Shown: piece by piece, positions 50,291 through 60,199 of the stretch
Layout: each line of letters starts with the position of its first letter
Position numbering within the stretch: position 1 is the first letter of the stretch
From: Neckera pumila
Taxonomy: Eukaryota; Streptophyta; Bryopsida; Hypnales; Neckeraceae
NCBI GenBank assembly: GCA_963969595.1
Contig: OZ018413.1
Location: 16,605,711-16,669,710 of the forward strand
Length of the DNA stretch: 64,000 bases
Direction of reading: 5' to 3'
Notes under the pieces: model-generated
Databases searched by the model: none
What the model was told of the DNA's origin: nothing
The model's input: the letters and a program-made list of their open reading frames with translations, nothing else
Program-made: the position numbers and the translations under genes

Positions 50291-51283
50291 CATCTATATC
50301 ACTTATAGATTGAAATACGATATTGTGATGTTTAATCAAGAAGGTGTTAAAAACTTTGAAATTGATTTGAATTCTTTCAATGCAATTTTTATATGCCAAT
50401 CTAAAATTGAGGCCATGAAAAAAATATGAGGATAAAGGACATAATATATATAACCATAATCAATTTTTAGCCTCTTAGAATCTACTCTATATTTCTTTTC
50501 AATGAATTTCTAATGAGATTTTCTAGTATGTTTAAGGAATTGAAGTTCAGCTTTATGAGCCTCTATTATTAAAAACCCAAAAATTGCAATGGACATGCAT
50601 AAAGTCTTCAATAGAAAAATAATGATCATTTCTTTTCAAAAATAGATTTTTCATTCTTAAAATAAACTTTAGAAAACATTATCTAAAAAAACCACTACCA
50701 AAAAGAATATTTGGATACTATATTATAGAAATTTGAAGTTCAGTTGATGCCAAACTATGGTATTTTGGATATTTAAGGGGCCGTCAACCTCTTAAGCACC
50801 ATATGATCAAATTTTAAACAATTAATGCATGCATGCACAACTCAAGTACACAAAAATGTATTTTTTCATGCATTATTTCTTTTCAAATGTTTTTGCTAGT
50901 TCTATACCTTTTGTAACTAAGGTCTTTGCTTTACAAAAAAATTCAAAGAAAACTAATAGGTCTGGCTTCAAAAATAACTCCATCCATAAATTAACCTTTT
51001 AGAAATAATTTGAACCAAAAAGTAAAATAGAAATCTTCAGAATTTTCTATGATTAGAACTTAAAATTTTATAAACTTAAAGGAAAAAAAATCTTATGAAA
51101 ATCACAAATATTCAATCTATGATTGATTTTAGAAGGAATTTTTAATTTTAGGTGAAAGCAAAAAATAAGTGTACAATTTTGTATTATTGATTGTACGGCC
51201 AACTCAAATGCAAGCAAACATGTGTTTGATTCTCACTATTATGTCTGGTAGTTTAATATTTTAACCCTATTAGGTGGCAAATA
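50291..51283. other. AT-rich region with an old dispersed repeat
   Basis: 50291-50520 resembles 19950-20150 (shared GAAATTGATTTGAA, CAATCTAAAATTGAGG, CATAATCAATTT blocks). Beyond that no gene or bounded repeat is seen. Confidence 0.45.
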
Positions 51284-52225
51284 TTAACCCCTAAAGGACC
51301 ATTTGTCCCCTCGGGGGACAATTTTGGGTCCGAGCAGGTTCCTACTGTCTCATTTTTTAGTGATATTTTTTTTGGGGGGGGGGAGTTGTGGTTGTGTATT
51401 TTTGCAGGAGCTTTGTGAATATATAATTTTTATTTTAATTGATGCCCGGGAGCAAAAGTTATGGCGCAATACGCAAAAATGGAGTTTAGCGAGCAGCACA
51501 AAAAAAGCACAAAAAGTCAAAATAATTTTTTTTCAAATTTTCTTCTTAAAGATTATATTTTTGTCTACATGTGAAGCTTTGTTTAATTCAATTTGGACTA
51601 ATAATGAGAAAGTTATGAACAATCTTATTTTTTTGGGCAATCTAAGCATCTTCTTGAAAAAATAACTTGTAGAATTCATTTTTGAATGCAATTTTTTGAA
51701 TTTTTTGAAAACAACTATCAGACAAGGTTAGATTTTTTTGCTAGAACAATCTCACCATTGGGATTATTGTGATTCAATTTCATCTAAAAGCTATTAACAA
51801 TTTAGTTTTTTAATCAATCTTGAACCCACCTCTACTTAACAATTTTTTAATGAGTGAAAATTAGGTGCTTTTTTTCCTAAATTTTTTCGGTAGATTCTCA
51901 ACTCAACTAATTAACATAAATAAGTAGAAAATCAAATTCACTAGAATAAAAAATTTCAACTAAAAAGATTCAAAGTCAAAAAATCTAGTCAAGCAAGGTG
52001 CAAAAAAACTTGATTTCTTCAGTTTAAATGCATACATCTTACAATCTACATGGTCAAAGTTTCTAAAATTTCTTCCACATATTCGTATACTAGTCAAGTA
52101 TAAGATCTTATGGTTGGATATGCAAATTTTTTTTTTTTAAAGTTCTTTTCTCTTTGCAGTAGAAATGACAGTTTTGAGCAATTTTTGGTAGGAAAATCAC
52201 CTTCAGTTGGTCCTATAGGGGTTAA
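51284..52225. mobile_element. Long TTAA-ended element, 942 bp, best-preserved ends
   Basis: TTAACCCCTAAAGGACCA on the left and, inverted, TTAACCCCTATAGGACCA on the right: 17 of 18 bases match. TTAA stands at both edges. Same length as the copy at 41615, in the opposite orientation to 45501-46437. Its right 425 bp recur at 62453-62880 as part of a segmental duplication. Confidence 0.7.
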
Positions 52226-53168
52226 AGGGTTTTGTGAAACAATGACTGTTTGTTTCTATACAATGAATGCCTAAAACTAACTTTGGGGTACAAAGTCAAT
52301 GTACTTGAAATTACTTTTAAAAGTGTATTATTTAGTCTCAACTTTATTTTATATTTTTTGAAATTACTTTTAAAAGTGTATTATTTAGTCTCAACTCTAT
52401 TTTATATGTTTTGAAATTAAAAATTAAAAAAATGACATACTATTTAAAGATTAGTTCTTTTATTTTGTAAAAATTGATTGTTTTGTTGGTTCTTTGTGCT
52501 TATCATTGCTATGGAATATCCAAAACAATGAACCTCTCTTGGAAATTAAAAGAGAAGGTTCCTCCACTTGAATTACATCTATTTATTGAGGAATTTCTAA
52601 AAGATCTAATTGCCTTGTCTTCTATACAAGTGTAAAGAAGGCTCTCTTGTTTGCACATTCCTAGACATTTAATAAAGACGTTTCCATAGTTTTGATAGTT
52701 GAATCTCATTTCCATAAAGTTTTACAAAATCTCTATTTTTGTTTTATTTTTTTGAATGTTTTCACTATTTTCTAACATAGCATCTTTTGGGTGAAATTTT
52801 CCATTGAAATATTTTGTGCATGACTTTTGGATCTTATTCTTCCTCTATCTAAAATTTTGAGAAGAGGATTTTTATAATGTCTTTTGAATTTTTTATCTTT
52901 TATTTTATTTTTTAACATTTTATTTTCAAAGCTCATAATACTCTTTGAATTCCAAACTGATGACCAAATGCAACCAAATAAACAGGTGTTTTATTTCACC
53001 TTTTCTGATTTCAAATTTTATTGAAAGATATTAGATTGTCTTTTCATGGATCCAACCATGTGGATATGATCAATGAATCCTATTTTATAACTTACTAATG
53101 TTTGCGAGTCATCATTAAATTATTATTATAAATTGCATTTTATAATACATCTTCACAATTTTGGAAAT

Positions 53169-53891
53169 GGGTCGTTGCAAGAAACAATTGTCCTTTTTGG
53201 TGTCCTCTTGGCCTTGGACACATACATTTTCACTCATAACTTTTGTGTTGTATGTCCTTTTCTCATGAAATTTGAAGTGAAGGTACATGTGGTAGTTTCA
53301 GACATTGTGTAAATTTTTCCAATTTTTTGGAAATTGGTTTACTATTTTTAAACTGCCTCCAATTGGATGTCTACTTTGGCCATTTTGGAGGTTTCTAGTA
53401 CTTTTTCAACTCAAAAATGTAAATTCAAAGGTGAAAATTGGTAGGCAAGGAGTTCTACTGAAATTTTACAAGCCTATGAAGAAATATTTCAAAAATAATA
53501 AAGTTTACACCGTCCACATATGCTCAAACTGTACTACCTTTGCGCATATGTAGAGTATAGAATTTTTTTTTCCCAAAAGTGAAAATGGTTGAGGAAAAGC
53601 ACCTCCAAGTTAGGAATTTTTATTTTTATTTTTTTTATTTTTTTTATTTTTTTACTATTTTCTAAAAATAAAATCCCATACTATGTATTTTTTTGCATTT
53701 TCCATCACTCTTAGAATGTGCATAACTTTTAGAGATAAATTTTTTTAGGTTTGAATTTTCACAAACATGCTACTTTGAGTGCTTTACAAACTATCCCTAT
53801 TTTATTTAAAAAAATTTATTCCAAAAATCACAGTACTCCAATACTAAGGCCGTTTTGAGCCAAAATTGGCAGGTGTTTCTTGCAACTACCC
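53169..53891. mobile_element. 723-bp inverted-repeat transposon with AAAT target duplication
   Basis: The left end GGGTCGTTGCAAGAAACA and inverted right end GGGTAGTTGCAAGAAACA differ by one base. AAAT flanks both sides (53165-53168 and 53892-53895). The second copy of the surrounding DNA has a single AAAT at 63664-63667 and no element. No transposase ORF. A 4-bp duplication is unusual among plant DNA transposons (hAT 8, Mutator 9, PIF/CACTA 3, mariner TA); Sola1/Sola2 make 4 bp. Confidence 0.8.
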
Positions 53892-53898
53892 AAATATG

Positions 53899-54087
53899 GG
53901 TAATTTCTTTCAAATGGCGATATTATTTTAAAATGGCGTAAAAACAGTTCAAAACGGCTGTTCTAAATCTATACTTGTCCTCGATGGTTCAAAACAGCCA
54001 TTCTGAAATCTATACTTGTCTTAAATGATGAAAATAGCATACCATCAAAGTGGCACTTGGAATACCGCCATTTTAATGAAATTGCCT
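53899..54087. mobile_element. Short MITE of the GGCAATTTC...ATGGCG family
   Basis: Ends GGTAATTTCTTTCAAATGGC and, inverted, AGGCAATTTCATTAAAATGG. The duplicate at 63670-63857 keeps better ends (GGGCAATTTC / GAAATTGCCC). Internal repeats of the type GGTTCAAAACAGCCATTCTG are shared with 55225-55551 and 59358-59690. Confidence 0.65.
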
Positions 54088-54230
54088 ATAAATCTAGACT
54101 CCCCGACTCCCCAAGTCTTGAAGCCAGGGGTTAAGAAAAGAACTATAGATGAATATAAGGTGGATACATTCAAAATTGTCACAAATTGGTATTGTACCTA
54201 GTTACTATTACTAAGCTAGTCAGATTTTCA

Positions 54231-55088
54231 TATTGTCTTGTTGGCAAGTGAAAGGAGGTTTCAACGCACCAAAGAACGTAACATTTGGATAATATATGCA
54301 AAAGTAGTTAAAGTACTTAAGGAACAAAGTTTGGTTCTAAAAGTGTTCCTTCAAATAGGTACAAAATTGATTTTGGAGATGTACAAAGTGTATATATGAC
54401 TGTTTAATTCCTAAGTGGTTTACAGGACACATCGTGTCTTATGGATTCATACACAACCCGTATTGGCCAAATTCCATGAAGTATTGGCCAAATATGTAAA
54501 CTACAAAATTGAAGGTGCAATAGTCATTGATTTTCATACGTTTTTAGAAAAATATTGCGATGCCCGATTGCTCGTTGTTGAAATGAGATGTTGAACATGC
54601 AAAAGTGTGTATTTCTTGAGAAAGACGTGTATTGGAGATACAAACTTCACAACATTTATAAAAGAAGTAACATGTCCGGTGTAGCCAGAAAGTGTGTAGC
54701 TCGATCATAGAAGACTTCACTGCGCATTCAACAAAAATAAATTAAAAAATAAATGGATAGTAAATCATTTGCATGCAAGGTTGTGTACATTGCATTTACC
54801 ATACATGTACAGATGCATTGAAAGACAACCAGAACCACTTAGGGCTTAAGGTTTAGTACAGCGTTCAGAAAGATTTTGGAGCTCTACCAGTAGATATCCT
54901 CCTTCTACAATAATGGTCCGGTTTTTTTTAGAGGGCATCGGTTTCATCTTTTTAACTCTGTAATTTTCCGGTTTTTTGTCCCCCATATCAATTTGTAACC
55001 AGCCTATTTCCTTCCAAGTGAAAATTTGAAAAGTGAAAATCCTCTAATGTCAAAAAATTGCCGATTTACAATCTAAAAAAGACATTAC
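54231..55088. other. AT-rich intergenic region
   Basis: No gene seen. The right part is crossed by the presumed short transcript of the tRNA-like unit at 55089-55143. Confidence 0.4.
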
Positions 55089-55143
55089 ATTCTTGGCAGG
55101 AATTGAACCTGGCATAGCCTTTCACCAACTGAAAGCCAAGAAT
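55089..55143 (-). ncRNA. tRNA-like sequence without anticodon arm, with pol III boxes
   Basis: On the minus strand ATTCTTGG (5') pairs perfectly with CCAAGAAT (3'), eight base pairs. Between them, CTTTC-AGTTGGT-GAAAG forms a perfect D arm and CAGG-TTCAATT-CCTG a perfect T arm. AGTTGG and GGTTCAATTCC fit the pol III A and B boxes. Only about seven bases lie where the anticodon arm should be, so it cannot act as a normal tRNA. A TTTTTT run lies eight bases downstream (55075-55080), in the place of a pol III terminator. It may be a tRNA fossil or a SINE head. Confidence 0.5.
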
Positions 55144-55224
55144 CCTTCCAACCCATGAAATATGGAGTTAAGGATGGTCATTGAAAAGGTTGCAAAAAAT
55201 CAAAGTTTAGGGTTCAGAATTTAA

Positions 55225-55551
55225 GGCAAATTTCGTTAAAATGGCGATATTCCCAGTGCCATATTTTCCTTGTGCCATATTCCCCGTGCCATTTTTTCAG
55301 ACCGCCCATTCTGAACATCTAGAACAGGCATAGATTCCAGACATCTAAGATTGTTGTAGATTTCAAACATCTAGGAACCATATAGATTTCAGACTGACCG
55401 TTCTAAAAAATCTAGGACTAGTATAGATGTTAGATATCTAGGACAGGCGTAGATTTTTAGAATGTACTACGAGTGTAGATATCAGAACAGCTGTCCTGAA
55501 CTGAATAACATGCCATAGTAATGGAATACCGCCATTTTAACGAAATTTGCC
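55225..55551. mobile_element. MITE of the GGCAAATTTCG...ATGGCG family, 327 bp
   Basis: Inverted ends of 29 bp with a single mismatch (GGCAAATTTCGTTAAAATGG and on). The body carries repeated GTGCCATATTTTCC / GTGCCATATTCCCC motifs and several copies of TAGATTTCAGACATCTA-like units. Confidence 0.8.
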
Positions 55552-56640
55552 ATATTTTCACCTTCTTCAAAAGGATCCTCTATTGCCCCTGTTAAATACT
55601 TCTCAGGATTAGTAAATAAATATCTAAACTTTCTAGCATTCTTCCATAAGATGATGGCATCCATTAAAGCGGAGGAGGGCAATGGCAGGCCGCAAGCGGG
55701 AGCGGAGGAGGGCAACGATTGGCAAGGCGGTAGGTAGGTCGGATAGGTTTAGGTTTTTTTTTTTTTTTTTTACTTTTAGTTATTAAAAAAAAGTTCAAAT
55801 GGCTCTCCTGCCCCTCTTCCTTGGGTGCTCCCCTACGGCCAGCTGGCTCTGTCCTCAGCTGGTCCCATTGACCCCCTTATGCAATACCCGGCCTCTTTAT
55901 CCCAATACCCGACCTATCTTAACCCCGGATATGTGCCACTTATGGTACATGTATAGCAGCTAAAATCCTCCTTTTCACAAAACAAACCGGTTAAAATCCA
56001 CCCTATTATAAATTGAGGCGGGTAAATTATCTCCCAAATTTTTATGTACACCAGTTGATTGCCTATCTTATCAATTTTTCCTCCGGTTTTCCATCCTTCA
56101 CTTTCAAAGCTCAACCGATTTTTTTACCATTTCAACCGGCTAACTTTGTATTAGCCGCCGGTTCTTCCCGGACATTGGGTGTACCTACGGCCTTAGAATA
56201 CAGATTGTTGCATTTACAAAAGGTGCACGTAGAAAGTTCACACGTACAAAAGATGTACTGCCCCTGTCAGTGTGATGTCGTTGGAGATCTAGGTGATGCA
56301 AGTGAGTACTAATTAAGTTGGAGGTAATCTTTTCTACACACGAACTTCCTTCGTGAGCCTGGCTTGTGGCTACTGTGATCGATACGCCGTTGAAAAAAGG
56401 AACCTGCTCGTGGATCACGTACTCAACGTCATGCAATTAATTAAATTAATGAGTTTAAATTAATGAGTTCCCGAGCACAAAAACCAGGAATATCGATCAA
56501 GATATATATACGTGCTCACAGACAAAGAAACTGGGTTGTACAGAGTCAACGAAATGTTGCGGTAGCTGCGAATCAAAGGTCCATTTTGAAGCACGCTACG
56601 TCAAGCAACATGCAAGCTCCGTACTATGCGACATCTACAG
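55552..56640. other. Upstream region of the receptor kinase locus, no clear gene
   Basis: A minus-strand open stretch at 55552-55715 (including DAIILWKNARKFRYLF and GAIEDPFEEGEN) has coding-like composition, but no start, splice partner or family could be assigned. 55755-55772 is a T-tract. The remainder holds no recognisable gene. Confidence 0.4.
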
Positions 56641-56740
56641 TATGGTCAATTTCATGACAATGGCGGTATTCCTGGTGCCATATTTTCCTTGTGCCATATT
56701 TTCAGACAGCCTGCTTTGAACATCTAGAACGGTATATATT
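56641..56740. mobile_element. Truncated MITE of the GGCAATTTC family near the LecRK promoter
   Basis: TGGTCAATTTCATGACAATG, then GCGGTATTCCTGGTGCCATA and CTTGTGCCATATTTTCAGAC match the left third of 55225-55551 and 59358-59690. The right part is missing. Confidence 0.6.
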
Positions 56741-56797
56741 TTGGGCCATACAGTTGAATGCCACAAAAATCAGCTAGGCAGGAGCTTCCATATGGGG

Positions 56798-57021
56798 ATC
56801 GTATCCCTTTGAGCAGATTGCAATTGGTTTAGTGTTCACTATATATAACACGATTCTATGTACTAGCAGGCCTCATCATCTTCTTTGCCGAGTTTCGTCT
56901 GCATGAGAAGATCGTGTTCCTTTGAGCAGATTGCAATTGGTTACAGATGAAGAGTGTTCACTTTGGCAAGCTTCTATGTAGTTTCATCCTTTTCTTTGCC
57001 GAGTTGCGTCTCGCAGTTGGC
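56798..57021 (+). repeat. About 112-bp tandem duplication over the LecRK start
   Basis: 56798-56909 and 56910-57021 share GATCGT-TCC-TTTGAGCAGA, TTGCAATTGGTT, AGTGTTCACT, CTTCTATGTA-like and TTCTTTGCCGAGTT-CGTCT blocks in the same order. The second copy holds the ATG and signal-peptide codons. The first is a decayed version lacking that ATG and now serves as upstream DNA. Confidence 0.75.
56840..56848 (+). promoter_or_regulatory. Probable TATA box of the LecRK gene
   Basis: TATATATAA, 99 bases upstream of the ATG and in the right orientation. It lies inside the decayed first copy of the 5' duplication, so the core promoter seems to have formed in duplicated former coding DNA. Confidence 0.55.
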
Positions 57022-59136
57022 AGTGAAGGCATCGACATCAAGCTCCCATCCTTCCCAGAAAACGACCACCTCATGGTCTTTGGAGACGCGGAATACAACC
57101 CCGCCCATCAATCGCACATCCTCAACGCCGCCGCCAAGAAGCAGGCGACCGGTAGTTGCGGGGAGTTGGTCCATGAGCAAGGAGTGCGCATTCAGGAGGC
57201 GGCCACCGGGCGAATGGCTTCTTTCAACACGTCGTTCTCTTTTTCTTTCTCCACTTACGGGGAGCCTTGGGATGCCAGTGAGAATCCCCTGTCGGGGTCC
57301 GGATTGGCCTTCGTATTTGATATCACCAGGAGTCAGCCCTGGACGGGATTTTACAGTCTTTTTGGATTCGATGCTTTTAACAGTTGCGGCGGTGTCCGAA
57401 ATGAGACTGGGATCTTCTTTCCTGGAGGTTTTGGCTTGCTGATTAACACGGAGTATGCTCCCTATCGCGATGTCTTCAGCAACAATTACATCGAGATCAT
57501 GAAAACCTATGACTACGAGATTGGGGACCCCGCATATTCATACAATCTCTGTGGCCACAATCGCACCCACTGCTCGTACTTCTCCAATGGGAGAGTTTTC
57601 ACGGCTTGGGTGGACTTCAGGAGCTCCTCCAAGACCCTGGAAGTGCGCCTGGCGAATGGGTCCGAGCCAAACGTGAAGAAGCCTCTGCAACCTCTGCTGC
57701 GCATCCCGAATTATAAGATGTCCAAGGTGATCGGAGATGAGGTGTACCTCTCATTTTGGGGAAATTCTGGTGTTAACCATTTTGAAGAGCACGAGATCTT
57801 GTCCTTGAACTTCTTCAGTACTGGGATTCCAGAGTCGACCGCCCCTTACTTGCTCAGTCTCCTCCAATTTTCCAAGATGAGAACAGATGCGTGGATCGTG
57901 ATCGGGGTCTTGGGAACGGTGGTGATGCTGGTGATGCTCTGGACGATCTCTTTGCTTGCCAGGTCATTCCGAGGCCACTGCAGATCCAGATCCATACGTG
58001 ATCCTACGACTGGACCACATGTGTTCTCGTATGCTGAGCTTCGGAAGGCCACTTCGAATTTCGACACAAGCAATCTCTTGGGAAGTGGTGGATCCGGATC
58101 GGTTCATCGAGGCATTGTGGAAGGGACCACTTGGATTGCGGTGAAACAGATCAACTTCTCGGAATCAGAGCAGGCCAAAATCGTCTTCCACGCGGAAGTG
58201 TCGAGTCTCGGCCAAATTCGGCATCGGAATGTGGTGCAATTGCTGGGTTGGTGTCAAGAGAAAGGTCGTCTGTTGTTGGTTTACGACTACCTGCCCAATG
58301 GAAGCCTCCATGCGTGGCTTCACAAGAAGGGCGGATGTTTTCAGCGTCACTTGTTGTCGTTGGAAATGCGCCATTGCATTCTGGAAGGAGTGGGAGCAGC
58401 TTTGGAATACTTGCACGAGGATTGTATGAAATGCATTTTGCATCGAGACATCAAGTCCAGCAATGTGCTTTTGGATGCGGATTTCAAAGCTCGGCTAGGA
58501 GACTTTGGACTTGCTCGCTTAATGGATCATCACAAGTCAGACAAAACCACTTTGGCAGCCGGGACTCTTGGCTACATGGCTCCAGAGATACCCTACACTG
58601 GCAAAGCAACCAAGGAATCGGATGTCTTTAGTTTTGGCATCTTGGTGTTGGAAGTGGTGTGTGGAAGGCGTCCTTTTGATATTCAAGCAATGGAGACCGA
58701 TGATCTTGTGTTGTTGCACACCGTTTGGCGAGCTCATGAGGCTCGAGCATTGATGAGTGTGGTAGATCCAAGGCTGTTTGAGACTCTTGGTTTTCTTCCT
58801 TCATCTCCAAACTCTCATGGTGTTAATCGAAGCAATATAGCCACATCAACAGTTGTAGATGTAGACATTGAAGTTCAAAAGTTAGCGGTTGTAAACCTCC
58901 TTCGTTTGGGACTCTTATGTTGCCTTCCCAATCCAAAGGCTCGACCACCTATGGCACAAGTGAATGGCATCCTACAAGAGATAGGACACATTATGAAGAA
59001 TATATCCACTGTCTCTTATATACCAATGCCTTCTTTACCAACCACTAAGCCTATGGGACTCTACCATTCATTGGAATTTTCACAAGTAGCTCTCTTGAAT
59101 AACTTGTCATCACCTTCTTTGGAACCATCAACGTAG
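56947..59136 (+). CDS. LecRK: L-type lectin-domain receptor-like kinase, intronless
   Basis: Plasma-membrane receptor kinase with an extracellular legume-lectin domain; the family acts in defence and development, mostly with unknown ligands. The 729 aa comprise a signal peptide (about 1-26), lectin domain (about 28-293, including GSGLAFVFD and LSFWGNSG), TM segment (about 314-337, AWIVIGVLGTVVMLVMLW), and kinase domain (about 375-680). Kinase motifs: glycine loop GSGGSGSV (379-386), AVK (Lys400), HRDIKSSNVLL (499-509), DFGLAR (519-524), GTLGYMAPE (539-547). All catalytic residues are present and it is an RD kinase. One exon is typical for the family. The usual lectin metal-binding E-x-D-T appears as INTE in GLLINTEYAP, so sugar binding may be lost. 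The start is the only ATG giving a signal peptide. Confidence 0.95.
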   Translation: MKSVHFGKLLCSFILFFAELRLAVGSEGIDIKLPSFPENDHLMVFGDAEYNPAHQSHILNAAAKKQATGSCGELVHEQGVRIQEAATGRMASFNTSFSFSFSTYGEPWDASENPLSGSGLAFVFDITRSQPWTGFYSLFGFDAFNSCGGVRNETGIFFPGGFGLLINTEYAPYRDVFSNNYIEIMKTYDYEIGDPAYSYNLCGHNRTHCSYFSNGRVFTAWVDFRSSSKTLEVRLANGSEPNVKKPLQPLLRIPNYKMSKVIGDEVYLSFWGNSGVNHFEEHEILSLNFFSTGIPESTAPYLLSLLQFSKMRTDAWIVIGVLGTVVMLVMLWTISLLARSFRGHCRSRSIRDPTTGPHVFSYAELRKATSNFDTSNLLGSGGSGSVHRGIVEGTTWIAVKQINFSESEQAKIVFHAEVSSLGQIRHRNVVQLLGWCQEKGRLLLVYDYLPNGSLHAWLHKKGGCFQRHLLSLEMRHCILEGVGAALEYLHEDCMKCILHRDIKSSNVLLDADFKARLGDFGLARLMDHHKSDKTTLAAGTLGYMAPEIPYTGKATKESDVFSFGILVLEVVCGRRPFDIQAMETDDLVLLHTVWRAHEARALMSVVDPRLFETLGFLPSSPNSHGVNRSNIATSTVVDVDIEVQKLAVVNLLRLGLLCCLPNPKARPPMAQVNGILQEIGHIMKNISTVSYIPMPSLPTTKPMGLYHSLEFSQVALLNNLSSPSLEPST

Positions 59137-59357
59137 GTCAAATAATATTGAATACTAGTTGTACAACTATTGCAAAAGTTTGCAGCAACACTACCATTGT
59201 ATATTTTTGTTTGCAAGAGACATGGAAAACATGTGCTTGATGAATTATAGGAACATCATCGTGGTCACGGTCTCAGTTTTCATTGTGAACATGGGATGAA
59301 ATAATTGGATGATATTTCTCCAGGATGAAAACTTGATGAATTTTGTGACAAGAGTCA

Positions 59358-59690
59358 TGATGGCCAATTTCATTAGAATGGCGATATTCCCATGTGCCAT
59401 ATTTTCCTTATGCCATATTCCTTGTGCCATTTTTTCAGACCGCTTGCTCCGAACGTCTTAAACAGGTGTAGATTTCAGACATCTACGACTGTTGTAGATT
59501 TCATACATCTAGTATCTATATAGATTTCAAATTGACCCTTCTAAAAATTCTAGGACTAATATAGATTTGGGTACCTAAGATAGTTGTAGATTTTAGAATG
59601 TAGGACAAGTGTAGATTTCAGAATGGCCGCTCTGAACTGAAATACATGCCATTGTAACAATAACGTCATTTTAATGAAATTGACCATCAA
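59358..59690. mobile_element. MITE of the GGCAATTTC family downstream of LecRK
   Basis: Inverted ends TGATGGCCAATTTCATTAGA and TGATGGTCAATTTCATTAAA. The interior matches 55225-55551 in order (GTGCCATATTTTCC, ACAGGTGTAGATTTCAGACA). 333 bp. Confidence 0.75.
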
Positions 59691-60199
59691 GACAAGGGTT
59701 GTGTCACTGCCTACTTAGTATAGTAGATACACTTGATACTCCTAAGTGGCAGTCACTCCGAAGGACGCACTTTGGGACATTTTGTTATGACATTTCTTTT
59801 AACACTGTTTCACCACTCTTTACGACAGTCGTGTTTTCTGACCCTGGTTTCCAAAAATGTGGACCAACTTCATGCCAAGCTCATGGCAATGTCACGCCAC
59901 AGTTGCGTCACAGTTGCGTCACAGTTGCTACAGCACCAAAATATTTAGGTCGTGGCAACCGATGGAGATCAAATTGCAGTCGGAACGATTCGCTTGCACG
60001 TTTGCTATTAAACGGTAAGTTACGAGTCCTTCCCTTGAGGATCGTCGTCACGTCACCTGCTCATTTCTTGTGGCCGGACAGTAGCAGTCATTGGAAGCGG
60101 AGGATTTCGAAAAACGATCATCGCGATCGAGAGAGGCAGCAGTGTCCTGCGTCAAAAGCAGGGTCCATGAAACGACATTAACAGCGCAAGCCTGGCTGC
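59691..60199. other. Region between LecRK and the O-methyltransferase remnant
   Basis: GC-richer than the intergenic background. It includes a small direct repeat (CACAGTTGCGTCACAGTTGC at about 59899). No gene could be assigned; it may include the decayed first exon or leader of the O-methyltransferase. Confidence 0.4.

Larger units (their letters stand above)
51801..54230 (+). repeat. Segmental duplication, copy 1 (2430 bp)
   Basis: Nearly identical in order to 62453-64000. Differences: this copy has a 723-bp transposon plus its 4-bp duplication (53169-53895), and about 155 bp around 52330-52485 that include a 53-bp tandem duplication. These account for the full 882-bp length difference. 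Copy 2 runs to the window edge, so the repeat may be longer. Confidence 0.85.

Noticed and set aside
51303..51665. 120-codon ORF inside a TTAA-ended element
   Set aside because: Not open in the sister copies at 41615 and 45501, so it is not a conserved transposase or other protein.
53305..53553. 82-codon ORF inside the 723-bp transposon as a transposase
   Set aside because: Too short and without a recognisable DDE or zinc-finger motif; the element looks non-autonomous.
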